Positions 1-8,650 of a stretch of DNA of 64,000 nt are shown piece by piece. The notes beneath the pieces were generated by a model, which did no database searches, had not been told where the DNA came from, and saw only the letters and a program-made list of their open reading frames with translations. Every line of letters begins with the position of its first letter. Position 1 is the first letter of the stretch. A program made the position numbers and the translations under genes. Source of the stretch: CAZOOK01 sp964581385 (lineage in GTDB: Bacteria; Pseudomonadota; Gammaproteobacteria; Nevskiales; Nevskiaceae); NCBI GenBank assembly GCA_964581385.1, contig CAZOOK010000026.1, positions 20,061 to 84,060 of the forward strand, read 5' to 3'.

Positions 1-897
1 AGTCCGCTAGCCCTGTGGCAGGCCAATCACGTCAAGACCTTGCTGGAGAAGGCGCATCCGGGCCTGAGCGTCGAACTCGTGCCGATGACGACGCAGGGCG
101 ACCAGATGCTCGATGCGCCGCTCGCCCGCGTCGGCGGCAAGGGCCTGTTCGTCAAGGAGCTGGAGCAGGCGATGCTCGATGGCCGCGCCGATATCGCGGT
201 CCACTCGATGAAGGATGTACCGGTACATCTGCCGGATGGGCTCAAGCTGGCCGCATATCTCCCTGGCGAGGATCCGCGCGACGCCTTCGTTTCCAATCGT
301 CACGCACATGTCGCTGCGCTGCCGCAAGGAGCGACCGTCGGCACCTCCAGCCTGCGTCGGCAAGCGCAGTTGCGCCTGCTGCGTCCGGATCTCGAAGTGC
401 GCGAACTGCGCGGTAATGTCGGCACGCGTCTGGCCAAGCTCGACGAAGGCCGCTACGACGCTATCCTGCTTGCCGGTGCTGGTCTGTTGCGCCTCGGTCT
501 CGGTGCCCGCATCCGCGAGAAGCTCGACCCCGATGTTTTTGTTCCGGCGCTCGCACAGGGGGTCATTGGCATTGAGTGCCGCGCGGACGATACGGTGACG
601 CTCGCGCGTCTGGCGCCGCTGCACGACGCTATATCGGCGACACGGCTTGCCGCGGAACGCGCATTGTCCGCGCGTCTCGGTGGCGCCTGCCAGGTACCGG
701 TCGCCGGCCATGCGCGGCTCGCCAGTGGCCGTTTGCATCTGACCGGACTGGTTGCGGCGCCTGACGGTTCGCGCTGTGTGCGCGATGTCATCGAAGGCGC
801 AACTTCGTCCGCCGCCGAACTGGGTGAAATGCTCGCCGCGCGCCTGCTCGATGCGGGAGGGCGTGAAATCCTGCGCGGCTGCGGCGTCGCGCTGTGA
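1..897 (+). CDS. hemC: Porphobilinogen deaminase (hydroxymethylbilane synthase), 5'-truncated by window edge
   Basis: Cytosolic haem-pathway enzyme that polymerises four porphobilinogens into hydroxymethylbilane. The reading frame is open from the first base (SPLALWQANHVK), matching the conserved N-terminal region of the family, so only about ten residues are missing. The internal TTG at 40 is not the real start. Visible hallmarks are the VGGKGLFVKELE and AVHSMKDVP segments of domain 1 and GGACQVPVAG, whose Cys carries the dipyrromethane cofactor. It is the first gene of a hemC-hemD-hemX-hemY operon. Its TGA overlaps the hemD GTG by 4 bp. Confidence 0.97.
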   Translation, partial: SPLALWQANHVKTLLEKAHPGLSVELVPMTTQGDQMLDAPLARVGGKGLFVKELEQAMLDGRADIAVHSMKDVPVHLPDGLKLAAYLPGEDPRDAFVSNRHAHVAALPQGATVGTSSLRRQAQLRLLRPDLEVRELRGNVGTRLAKLDEGRYDAILLAGAGLLRLGLGARIREKLDPDVFVPALAQGVIGIECRADDTVTLARLAPLHDAISATRLAAERALSARLGGACQVPVAGHARLASGRLHLTGLVAAPDGSRCVRDVIEGATSSAAELGEMLAARLLDAGGREILRGCGVAL

Positions 898-1667
898 ATG
901 CGATCCGCGCCGGCGCGCTCGCCGGTGCGCGCATTCTGGTTACGCGGCCGGCGCATCAGGCCGATGGCCTGTGTCACGCGATCGCAGCAGCGGGCGGTAC
1001 CGCTTTGCGCCTGCCGCTGTTCGCGATCATGCCTGCTGCTGACGATTCCGAGCTGCGGCAGCGGCTCGACGCCGCGCGCGGTGCCGCGTGGTGGCTGTTC
1101 ACCAGCGCCAATGCAGCCACGGCGGCGATCACGCTGCTGCCGCCGCCCTGGCTTCCGCGCGTAGCGGCGGTAGGGCCGGCGACCGCGGCCGTGCTGGGCG
1201 CCGCCGGCATTCAAGACATCATTGTGCCGCCGGCCGAGTTTTCCGGCGCCGGACTCGCCGCACTTCCTGAATTCGCTGACGCAGCCGGACGCGACTGCGC
1301 GATCGTCACCGGCGAAGATGGCCGAACCGATCTGGCCGACGCTCTGCGCGCGCGCGGCGGCCGCGTCGCCCGCGTGGCGCTGTACCGGCGCGATGTTGTC
1401 ACGCATGCGGCGACCGCGGTGGTCGCGCTGATTGAGTCTTGCGACGCGATTGTCGTTACCAGCCTGCAGAGTCTGGAGCGGATGTACGCGCTAACGCCGG
1501 CCGAGCGCCGGCCAGCGCTGCTGCAAAAGCCGCTGCTTGTGCCGTCGCCGCGTGTGGTAGAACATGCCCGAACCATGGGATTTCTCACGCCGCCGCTGTT
1601 GCCGGATCGCGTCGCCGACGCTGCGTTCATTGACGCACTTGCCGAGTGGTGGTGTGAACGACGGTGA
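894..1667 (+). CDS. hemD: Uroporphyrinogen-III synthase
   Basis: Converts hydroxymethylbilane to uroporphyrinogen III by cyclising it with inversion of ring D. The protein is 257 residues, the normal family length. It has the N-terminal ARILVTRPAHQADGL segment and the two-lobed pattern of weakly conserved Ala/Gly-rich helices typical of HemD. Start choice: the GTG at 894 overlaps the hemC stop (GTGA), and an ATG at 898 is out of frame. The 3' end overlaps the hemX GTG by 4 bp, so the genes are probably translationally coupled. HemD sequences diverge strongly, so the call rests on both position and the N-terminal motif. Confidence 0.93.
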   Translation: MNAIRAGALAGARILVTRPAHQADGLCHAIAAAGGTALRLPLFAIMPAADDSELRQRLDAARGAAWWLFTSANAATAAITLLPPPWLPRVAAVGPATAAVLGAAGIQDIIVPPAEFSGAGLAALPEFADAAGRDCAIVTGEDGRTDLADALRARGGRVARVALYRRDVVTHAATAVVALIESCDAIVVTSLQSLERMYALTPAERRPALLQKPLLVPSPRVVEHARTMGFLTPPLLPDRVADAAFIDALAEWWCERR

Positions 1668-2740
1668 ATGAATCAGGTCTCACGATGACCCCAAATAACG
1701 CTGCTTCAGCATCGCCGTCCCGCAATCCCCGCCTATGGCGCGCACTATTCCTGCTTGTCGTCGTGGCCGGCCTCGCAGCGTTGGTCTACGGCGGCTGGAG
1801 GCTGACGCGCCAGCGCGCCGATACCGACGAAACCCTGCAGGCGCAGGACGTGCTGATGCGTCGCATGGGCCGCCAGCTGACGCTCCAGCAAAGTCAGCTC
1901 AACGATCTGGAGGGACGCGCCGCCGATATCGCGCAGACCGCCCGCAACGACAGCGACCAGGTCACCGCGGCGCAGAGCCGTCTCGACGATGCCGAACATG
2001 CTCTGGCCAAGCTGCAGACCGAAGTGCAGGGCGGTCACGTGCACGTGCAGCTGTTGGCGATCGAACAGCTGTTACTGCTTGCCAATGATCGGCTCCAGCT
2101 TGCCGGTGACGTCGGCACCGCGCTGACGGCGCTGAGCCTGGCGCAGGATCGTCTCGGTACGCTGGCGGATCCAGGGCTTTTCGAAGTGCGCAAGACGATC
2201 GCCGCCGAGCGCGCCGCGCTCGCCGCGGTGCCCAAGGTGGATATCGCTGCTGCTGCGTTATCCCTCGGCAGCCTTATCGACCGCGCGCCAAAACTGCCGC
2301 TGAGCCTGAGTGTGCCCGAGCGGTTCAGGCCACCGCCGCAGGCGGTTCCAGCCACGCCGCCCGCCGCGACGGGTTGGCGCGCGCGGCTCTGGGATCGCAC
2401 GCGTGCCGCGTTGGCAGCGCTGTTCACGGTGCGCTACACGGACCGCCAGATCGAGCACGTGCTGACCGCCGATCAGGAAGTACTGGTGGTCGCGGTCCTG
2501 TCGCTCAAGCTCGAAGTTGCCCGCAGCGAACTGTTGCGCGCCGATACCGACGCGTTCCGCGCCGGCCTGCGCTCGGCCGGAGACTGGCTGACCACGTACT
2601 ACCGCAAGGACGATCCCGGTGTATTGGCGATGCAGGCCGAACTGGAACAGCTGCAGATGCTGGAGTTGAGTCCGACGCTGCCGGATCTGAGCCGTGGCGT
2701 CGGTCTCCTGCGCGCTTACCTCGACACGCGGCCGAAGTGA
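1664..2740 (+). CDS. hemX: HemX-like membrane protein (uroporphyrin-III C-methyltransferase-related)
   Basis: The 358-residue protein has a short polar N-terminus, one membrane segment around residues 26-45 (LFLLVVVAGLAALVYGGW), a coiled-coil stretch (about 50-115) and a helical C-terminal domain. This is the layout of proteobacterial HemX, which accompanies hemC/hemD. Biochemical function is unsettled. The old methyltransferase name is not supported by a SAM motif here. Start GTG 1664 overlaps the hemD stop, and an in-frame ATG at 1685 is an alternative. It probably acts at the inner membrane with HemY. Confidence 0.9.
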   Translation: MNESGLTMTPNNAASASPSRNPRLWRALFLLVVVAGLAALVYGGWRLTRQRADTDETLQAQDVLMRRMGRQLTLQQSQLNDLEGRAADIAQTARNDSDQVTAAQSRLDDAEHALAKLQTEVQGGHVHVQLLAIEQLLLLANDRLQLAGDVGTALTALSLAQDRLGTLADPGLFEVRKTIAAERAALAAVPKVDIAAAALSLGSLIDRAPKLPLSLSVPERFRPPPQAVPATPPAATGWRARLWDRTRAALAALFTVRYTDRQIEHVLTADQEVLVVAVLSLKLEVARSELLRADTDAFRAGLRSAGDWLTTYYRKDDPGVLAMQAELEQLQMLELSPTLPDLSRGVGLLRAYLDTRPK

Positions 2741-2747
2741 GAGCGAT

Positions 2748-3953
2748 GTGATCGGCCTGTACCTGATCCTGCTGTTTGCGTTCGGCGCCGGCATCGCCGC
2801 CGTGCTCGCATTCGGTGGCGATCCCGGCTACGCCCTGATTCACTACGGTCCCTACGTGATCGAAAGTTCGGCGGCCGCGCTGCTGTTCGCGGTCGTTGGC
2901 TTTGCGATCCTGGTCTACTTCACGGTGCGCGCGCTGACCGCCATGCTGCGGTTGCCGCAGACCGTGCGTGGCGTGCTCGACCGGCGTCGCCGCAAGCATG
3001 TGAAGCGGTCGTTCGAGTCCGGCTTGCAGCGCCTGTTCGAGGGCGATTGGACGCGCGCGGAGGTCGATCTCGTGCGGCGTGTGTCAGATCAACAGTCGCC
3101 ATACCTGAACTACCTCGCCGCCGCACGCGCGGTGCAGCGGCTTGGCGCCTACGAGCGCCGCGACCACTACTTGCAACTTGCCGGTGAAAACAAGGATGCG
3201 GACGTCGTGGCAGCGGTGCTGATGACGCGCGCCGAACTGTATCTCGATCGCGGCGAGTTCGCGGCAGCGAAAGCGGTGACAGAAACGTTGCGGCAGCAGG
3301 TGCCCGGTCATCCCTATGCAGCCGAGATACTGGTGCAGAGCCTGGCCGGTCTTGGTGAATGGGATGCGCTGCTGGCGCTGTTGAGCGATGCGGAAAAGAT
3401 CGGCGTCCCGTCGCCGGAGCGGCGCGCCGCACTGCGTGTGCAGGCATGCCGTGCGCGCATCGCCGAGGCGGTCGCCAAAGCGCGCGTGGAGCTGCTCAAG
3501 GCTGCTTGGGAAGCGGCTGCGCCGGTGCGTAGTAACGCCGAGTTGCGGCGCGACTACATTTTCGGGCTGGCACGCTTGAATGCGGACGCCGAGGCGGCCG
3601 CGCAAATCGAGTCGGTGCTGGCCAGCGAATGGGACGGCGCGCTGATACGCCTGTATGGCGATGTGCATGCGGCAGACGCGATTGCGCAGCTGGCCACGGT
3701 TGAACACTGGCTGAAGCAGTACGGGGAGCGTCCCGAGCTGCTGCGGCTCGCCGGCCGCGCTTGTCTCGGCGCGAAACTATGGGGCAAGGCGCAGAGCTAT
3801 CTGGATGCCTCGCTGCGTGCCGAGCCGACCGCGGTTGCGCATTTTGATCTTGCGCGCCTGTACGAACAGACCCAGCGTCCGGCGGACGCCTCGCGGCACT
3901 ATCGCGAGGGACTGGAGCTGGCTGCGGCGCCGGTATTGACGCCGCCGCCATGA
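2748..3953 (+). CDS. hemY: HemY-like membrane TPR protein
   Basis: Inner-membrane protein of the haem operon (HemY_N family), not the oxygen-dependent protoporphyrinogen oxidase that shares the name. Two N-terminal membrane segments are visible (LYLILLFAFGAGIAAVLA and AAALLFAVVGFAILVYFTV). They are followed by helical TPR-like repeats (YLNYLAAARAVQRLGAYERRD region and the C-terminal FDLARLYEQTQRPADASRHY unit). The frame opens at 2694 inside hemX, but GTG 2748, 7 bp after the hemX stop, gives the usual short N-terminus before the first membrane segment. About 401 residues. Confidence 0.92.
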   Translation: MIGLYLILLFAFGAGIAAVLAFGGDPGYALIHYGPYVIESSAAALLFAVVGFAILVYFTVRALTAMLRLPQTVRGVLDRRRRKHVKRSFESGLQRLFEGDWTRAEVDLVRRVSDQQSPYLNYLAAARAVQRLGAYERRDHYLQLAGENKDADVVAAVLMTRAELYLDRGEFAAAKAVTETLRQQVPGHPYAAEILVQSLAGLGEWDALLALLSDAEKIGVPSPERRAALRVQACRARIAEAVAKARVELLKAAWEAAAPVRSNAELRRDYIFGLARLNADAEAAAQIESVLASEWDGALIRLYGDVHAADAIAQLATVEHWLKQYGERPELLRLAGRACLGAKLWGKAQSYLDASLRAEPTAVAHFDLARLYEQTQRPADASRHYREGLELAAAPVLTPPP

Positions 3954-4109
3954 TCGTTTCGCGATCGAATTCGTGCGCGTTGTGGACATCCCGCACGCCG
4001 CCAGCGGACGTCATCCGCCTGACGGCTTGCAGTCGCGGCAGATCGCTACATCGCTACAATAATTCCTCCACAACCTACCAACCGGCTTGCCAAGAAGGAG
4101 CAGAAACCG

Positions 4110-4514
4110 ATGGGCCTGATTACCGAGTTCAAGGAATTTTCGATGCGCGGCAACGTGGTCGATCTTGCCGTCGGCGTCATCATCGGTGGTGCGTTCGGCA
4201 AGATCGTTTCGTCGCTGGTTGGCGATATGTTCATGCCGATCCTTGGACTGATCACTGGCGGCGTCAATTTTTCCGATATGGCGCTGACACTCAAGGAGGC
4301 GAGCGGTCCGAAAAATCCGGCCGTGCTGCTCGCCTACGGCAAGTTTCTGCAGGCGAGCTTCGATTTCATCATCGTCGCGTTCGCGATTTTCCTCTTTATC
4401 AAAGCGCTCAACCGCTTCAAGGCCGCGCAGCCTCCGGCCGCGCCTGCCGGACCGACGCCTTCGGAAGCGCTGCTCGCCGAAATCCGTGATCTGCTGAAGA
4501 AGCAGGCATCCTGA
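4110..4514 (+). CDS. mscL: Large-conductance mechanosensitive channel
   Basis: Homopentameric inner-membrane emergency valve opened by membrane tension during hypo-osmotic shock. The 134-residue length is typical. The N-terminal amphipathic helix and TM1 (FKEFSMRGNVVDLAVGVIIG) contain the Gly/Ala-rich pore constriction. TM2 is FDFIIVAFAIFLFIKAL, followed by a Pro/Ala linker and the cytoplasmic helix (EALLAEIRDLLKKQ). A good Shine-Dalgarno, AAGGAG, lies about 10 bp before the ATG. It stands alone between the haem operon and the Kdo hydroxylase gene. Confidence 0.97.
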   Translation: MGLITEFKEFSMRGNVVDLAVGVIIGGAFGKIVSSLVGDMFMPILGLITGGVNFSDMALTLKEASGPKNPAVLLAYGKFLQASFDFIIVAFAIFLFIKALNRFKAAQPPAAPAGPTPSEALLAEIRDLLKKQAS

Positions 4515-4533
4515 TTCCGCGCAGCGCCGACAC

Positions 4534-5412
4534 ATGCGCCGCATCCAGACACTCCAGATTGCCGACTGGGACATCCGTCCTCCTGCTGCCGAATCGGCGG
4601 TCCTCGCAACGGATCTCGAACAGGGTTGTGTGTTGTATCTGCCGCAGCTCAAGTTCGCACTCGACGCGGAAGAGCAGCGCTGGCTCGATCCGAACCGCGC
4701 CGATCCAAAGGCGAAGAACATCAGTTACGACGCAGCGACCGATGCGGTGGCGGGCGTGATCGGTGACGATGTCGGGCGTGAGAGCTTACGGCGCCTGCTT
4801 GCGCGCTATCGTGCGCAAGCAATCGGCCTGATCGAGAGGCTGCTGCCGGCCTACGTTGACCGCTTGCGGATCGCGCGCACGAGCTTACGCCCGGTGTCTG
4901 TCGAGGGCCGTGCGACTTCGTGGCGCAAGGACGATACGCGCTTGCATATCGATGCCTTTCCGTCGCGGCCCAATGGTGGTGAACGCATCCTGCGCGTGTT
5001 CCACAACGCCAATCCGGATGGCGCGGCGCGCGTGTGGCGCATCGGCGAGCCGTTCGAGGAGCTGGCAAGGCGCTTCCTGCCGGAAATTACGCCGCCGGTG
5101 CCGGGAGTGGCGTGGTTGCTGGAGACCTTGCATATCACCAAGTCGCGGCGTAGCCGCTACGACCACATCATGCTGCAATTGCATGACCGCATGAAGGCCG
5201 ACGCTGAATACCAGCAGAAGGTCTCGCAGGTGACCGTGCCGTTTGCCGCCAACAGCACGTGGATCTGTTTTTCCGACCAGGCGTCGCATGCCGCGATGTC
5301 CGGCCAGCATCTACTTGAACAAACCCTACATTTGCCTGTGGAGGCTTTGTATGACCCCGAGCGCAGCCCGCTCCGTATCCTTGAACGACTCACCCATCGT
5401 GTGCTGGTTTAA
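4534..5412 (+). CDS. kdoO: Kdo 3-hydroxylase (Fe(II)/2-oxoglutarate dioxygenase)
   Basis: Member of the Kdo hydroxylase family, which converts the Kdo sugar of the lipid A inner core to the 3-hydroxy sugar Ko using Fe(II), 2-oxoglutarate and oxygen. The 292-residue protein carries DTRLHIDAFPSRP (the H-x-D pair of the iron triad), a central GGERILRVFHNANPDGAARVW block and the distal WICFSDQASHAAMSGQ, whose His completes the metal site. It follows mscL by 19 bp and may be cotranscribed. Function is inferred from family resemblance. Confidence 0.85.
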   Translation: MRRIQTLQIADWDIRPPAAESAVLATDLEQGCVLYLPQLKFALDAEEQRWLDPNRADPKAKNISYDAATDAVAGVIGDDVGRESLRRLLARYRAQAIGLIERLLPAYVDRLRIARTSLRPVSVEGRATSWRKDDTRLHIDAFPSRPNGGERILRVFHNANPDGAARVWRIGEPFEELARRFLPEITPPVPGVAWLLETLHITKSRRSRYDHIMLQLHDRMKADAEYQQKVSQVTVPFAANSTWICFSDQASHAAMSGQHLLEQTLHLPVEALYDPERSPLRILERLTHRVLV

Positions 5413-5923
5413 GCACGGTCTTGCCGTCGCGCTGATTGCGCTCGTAGCGGGCAGCGCCGGCTGCCGTTCGCCGGCCGATACTGCACAGGCGGGACTATTG
5501 CTGAATGCGGATCAGGAATTTGCCGCAATGGCCGAGAAGAACGGCGCGCCAGCTGCATATGCTGCGTTCCTAGCCGCCGATGCGGTCGAACTGCCGCCCG
5601 ATCTGCCAGCGGTCGCGGGTATCACCGCGATCAGTGACCGCCGGCGCGCGGTGGCACCGAATCAGCTGCATTGGCGTCCTCAACGCGCTGAGGTTTCCCG
5701 CGATGGCAGTCTCGGCTGGACCTGGGGCGAATGGACGATCACGTCGCCCGGCGATGCGATAGCGCCGTTGCGCAGAGGCAAGTACGTGCACGTGTGGCGG
5801 CGGCGACCGAACGGCATGTGGATAGTCGTCGGAGATATCGGCAATACGGCGTATCAGGAACCAGCGCCCGCCGCCAAGCAGCAAACGCCTGGGAGGGACG
5901 ACGACGAACAGCCGGCCGAGTAA
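5351..5923 (+). CDS. Putative lipoprotein with NTF2/SnoaL-like (DUF4440-type) domain
   Basis: The open frame begins at 5243 inside kdoO. The ATG at 5351 places a hydrophobic stretch (HGLAVALIALVAGSAGC) just after a short N-region, ending in a lipobox whose Cys would be acylated. The mature part resembles small cone-shaped NTF2-like domains: an N-terminal helix (NADQEFAAMAEKNGAPAAYA), then strands with GSLGWTWGEWTI and YVHVWRRRPNGMWIVVGDIG. These folds bind or turn over small ligands, but no substrate can be named. It overlaps the end of kdoO by 62 bp. Confidence 0.7.
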   Translation: MTPSAARSVSLNDSPIVCWFKHGLAVALIALVAGSAGCRSPADTAQAGLLLNADQEFAAMAEKNGAPAAYAAFLAADAVELPPDLPAVAGITAISDRRRAVAPNQLHWRPQRAEVSRDGSLGWTWGEWTITSPGDAIAPLRRGKYVHVWRRRPNGMWIVVGDIGNTAYQEPAPAAKQQTPGRDDDEQPAE

Positions 5924-5936
5924 CTCCCCGCGGGCG

Positions 5937-7418
5937 CTATTTTTTTCGGCGCTGACGCGGTTCCGCGTGGTATTGGCTATTGACGCTGGATTCGCGCAAG
6001 CCCTCGCGACCCTTGAGCCATTCCAGGCAATCGTCGAGCGCGCGTGAAATGCGCGTTTGCACGAAAATCCGTTCCAACCTTGGCCAGGTGGCGCGCTCGC
6101 CTTCGCGGATGAAGCGGCGAATGTCGGTGGCGGTCGGATTCGAGAACATGCGCATGAGCTGTGCGGGCGTGTGTTTCGGAAAAATGTTGACGTCGCCACT
6201 ATAGCGCTGTTGCATGATCTCGTTGAGCGTATCGACGATGCGCATTGCACCGTAGCCGCCCATGTGTTCGCGCGTCACTTTGAGCAGGTCGCGGCCAGCG
6301 ACGGTCGCCATGTCGCGCGCGAATGTGAACAGATTGCGCCGACGTGAATTGTGCTCGCGCATGAACGGGACAATGTGCGGATTGGTCTGGCTGACGATGT
6401 AGTGATTGACGTTATGCAGCCGTGCCAGTCTCAGCATCGGCAGATCGTTGGAAAGGCTGCCATCGACCCAGCGCTTGCTACGCATATAAGGTACTTCCTC
6501 GCCGCTATAGTCGAGCGCTTCCAGCATTACCGGCGGAAACACGCCGGGCACCGCGCAGGATGCAAGCACGGCACTGCGCACGATCACGTGTGGCGCAGTC
6601 AGATAATTCAGCAGACGTCCCTGCTGATTGGCTTCCATCGGTGATACGGTGATGCCAACGATGCGCCGCGTCCGCTCGAAGTTCTCGAGGAAACCGCCGG
6701 CGTGAATGTTGCGCGTCAGGCATTCGTCGAGCTGCGTCGGATCCATCAGCGCCCCGCTGCGCAGCAACTTGCTCAGGCTCACGCCCTGGAACGCCTGCAG
6801 ATTAAGACTCTCCGGATCGAAAATCAGCGGCAACTCCTCATCCGTACGCGTACCCACCATCGCAGCGATGATCGACCCCGCTGATGAGCCTGACAGCACA
6901 CGCGGCAGCAGTCCGTTTTCCCATAGAGCCTTGATCACGCCGAGATGGAACATGCCCAGCGTGGCGCCACCCGAGAGCAGCAGCGCAGAGCGGCCGAAAC
7001 TCATGCCGGCGCGGCGGAAGAACAGAAATTTTTCGTTTACGTCGAAATCGGGGAAATCGCCGACGCAGACGAAATCGACGCAGCGCACGACTTCTTCGAT
7101 GTACTCGTGGACGAGTTGTTTGGTGCCAACGCGTGCGTAGGCGTACAGCGAGGGATTGGCCGTATTGCCGAGATTGCCGTGCAGGCTTTCCGACAGATGA
7201 AAGACAAGCTGTCGCGCATCGCCAGCGCGGCGCAAGCGACGCATCAGCGTCAGACGCTCCTTGAGCAGCAGATAGTCGTAGTCCTCGCTCATCTCGTCCT
7301 GCTTCCAGGCATCCGCGCCTTCGAGACGGTCGAGTTCGAGCGCAGTATCGCGCCAACTGGCGTAGTCGGGCGCGCTTCCCAGTTCGCGGAGGCGGCGTGC
7401 GATGAGCTTTTTAGACAT
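5937..7418 (-). CDS. Patatin-like phospholipase with N-terminal DUF3336
   Basis: Predicted serine acyl hydrolase acting on phospholipids or triacylglycerol. The N-terminal DUF3336 domain (WRDTALELDRLEGADAWK region) precedes the patatin domain. The patatin domain has the oxyanion loop GGATLGMFHLG, the nucleophile elbow LSGSSAGS (GxSxG) and the dyad Asp in WVDGSLSNDLP. The ATG at 7418 (MSKKLIARRL) is preferred over the in-frame 7442 start because the extra eight residues are not conserved-looking. Intracellular or peripheral membrane location is likely since no signal peptide is seen. A palindromic repeat lies directly upstream, and the stop is convergent with the lipoprotein gene. Confidence 0.9.
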   Translation of the reverse strand: MSKKLIARRLRELGSAPDYASWRDTALELDRLEGADAWKQDEMSEDYDYLLLKERLTLMRRLRRAGDARQLVFHLSESLHGNLGNTANPSLYAYARVGTKQLVHEYIEEVVRCVDFVCVGDFPDFDVNEKFLFFRRAGMSFGRSALLLSGGATLGMFHLGVIKALWENGLLPRVLSGSSAGSIIAAMVGTRTDEELPLIFDPESLNLQAFQGVSLSKLLRSGALMDPTQLDECLTRNIHAGGFLENFERTRRIVGITVSPMEANQQGRLLNYLTAPHVIVRSAVLASCAVPGVFPPVMLEALDYSGEEVPYMRSKRWVDGSLSNDLPMLRLARLHNVNHYIVSQTNPHIVPFMREHNSRRRNLFTFARDMATVAGRDLLKVTREHMGGYGAMRIVDTLNEIMQQRYSGDVNIFPKHTPAQLMRMFSNPTATDIRRFIREGERATWPRLERIFVQTRISRALDDCLEWLKGREGLRESSVNSQYHAEPRQRRKK

Positions 7419-7432
7419 GCGTATTCGCATTC

Positions 7433-7574
7433 TAGCCCGCATTATTCACGAAGGGATCGTGCCGGAGAATCCCCATGACAGAATCCCATGACGAAGTATT
7501 GTAGAGATGCGCGCCCAGCAGAATCCGCTGCGATTACGCGTGATACGGGATTCTCCGGCGGTTTTGTGAATAAT
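7433..7574. repeat. Imperfect inverted-repeat element, TAGCCCGCAT family, copy 1
   Basis: Non-coding block between the patatin gene and hpnA. The left arm reads TAGCCCGCATTATTCAC, then GCCGGAGAATCCC at 7461-7473. The right arm has GGGATTCTCCGGC at 7547-7559 and GTGAATAAT at 7566-7574. The left end matches the left end of the 48810-49059 element, so this is a dispersed family. No ORF is visible inside. It lies just upstream of the patatin start and may carry that gene's 5' leader. Confidence 0.7.
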
Positions 7575-7658
7575 GACCGTGGCTAGCGGGTGTTTCGTGG
7601 CCTGCTAATAACGATCAAAACGCGCGGCGACAGCTTCCGCGGGCGGGCACGCGCCATG

Positions 7659-8645
7659 TCACTTCAGATAGCCGTGGTCCTGAAACCAGCGAACTGCATC
7701 TTCCAGCGCCGCTTGCGGTGGCCGTGCCGCATAACCTAGTTCGCGTTGTGCCTTTGCGCTGGAGAAGAACATCCGCTTCTTCGACATTTTCACCTCTTCG
7801 ACGGTCGCGAAGGGCGATGATTTCGCGATACGAGCCCATGCTTCGGCAATATGGGCGATCGGCAATACCGCACCGTGTGGCAATTGCAGCTTCGGCGGCT
7901 TGCGGCCGGCGAGCGCGGCGATCTCACCGAGAATTTCGCGCAGGCTCATGTCGGCCCCGCCGAGCACGTAACGTTCGCCAACGCGTCCCTTGGTGAAGGC
8001 GAGCCAGTGGCCTTCCGCGATATCGTCGACGTGGGCGATATTCAGGCCGGTATCGACAAAGGCAGGTATGCGCCCAGACGCTGCATCCACCACAATGCGG
8101 CCGGTCGGAGTGGGCTTGATATCCCGCGGCCCGATGGGCGTGGAAGGATTGACGGTGATCACTGGGAAGCCCATGGACACGTAGCTGCGGACAAGCTGCT
8201 CGGCCATGAATTTGGAACGCTTGTAGTGGCCAACCATGTCATCGATCGTCACCGCCGAGTGCTCATCGCCGGGTGTGCCATCGTGCGGAATGCCGAGTGT
8301 CGCCACGCTGCTCGTATACACGATGCGATTCACACTGGTCTTTTTTGCTGCTTGCAGAATCAGGCGCGTGCCCTCGACGTTGGTTCGATAAAGATCGTAC
8401 GGATCCGGCGTCCACAGCCGATAGTCGGCAGCGACGTGGAACAGCGCCTCGCAACCATCACAAGCTCGCAGAAGCGAGCCCTCGTCGACAAGACTGCCTT
8501 CGACCACTTCTACATTAAGGCCACGCAGGTTGCTGCGATCCGAGCCACGCCGGGCAAGAACGCGCACCGTGTAGCCTTCGCGCTCCAAGCGCCGTGCGAC
8601 GGCCGAGCCGACGAAGCCGGTCGCTCCGGTGACGAGTGCCTTCAT
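7659..8645 (-). CDS. hpnA: Hopanoid-associated NAD-dependent sugar epimerase/dehydratase
   Basis: Extended short-chain dehydrogenase. The Rossmann glycine motif TGATGFVG sits at the N-terminus, and VYTSSVATLG, YKRSKFMAEQ (Tyr-x3-Lys catalytic pair) and NPSTPIGPRDIKPTPTG follow. These fit HpnA, an enzyme class co-located with hopanoid biosynthesis and thought to act on the sugar-derived head group or a related reductive step. The ATG at 8645 (MKALVTGATG) is the usual start. An ATG three codons upstream (8654) is possible. The gene begins a few bases before the hpnN stop, so the two are coupled. Precise substrate is unknown. Confidence 0.9.
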   Translation of the reverse strand: MKALVTGATGFVGSAVARRLEREGYTVRVLARRGSDRSNLRGLNVEVVEGSLVDEGSLLRACDGCEALFHVAADYRLWTPDPYDLYRTNVEGTRLILQAAKKTSVNRIVYTSSVATLGIPHDGTPGDEHSAVTIDDMVGHYKRSKFMAEQLVRSYVSMGFPVITVNPSTPIGPRDIKPTPTGRIVVDAASGRIPAFVDTGLNIAHVDDIAEGHWLAFTKGRVGERYVLGGADMSLREILGEIAALAGRKPPKLQLPHGAVLPIAHIAEAWARIAKSSPFATVEEVKMSKKRMFFSSAKAQRELGYAARPPQAALEDAVRWFQDHGYLK

Positions 8646-8650
8646 GAAGT

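Noticed and set aside
453..1406. 317-residue minus-strand frame over hemC/hemD
   Set aside because: Shadow of the haem genes; Arg-rich with no domain.
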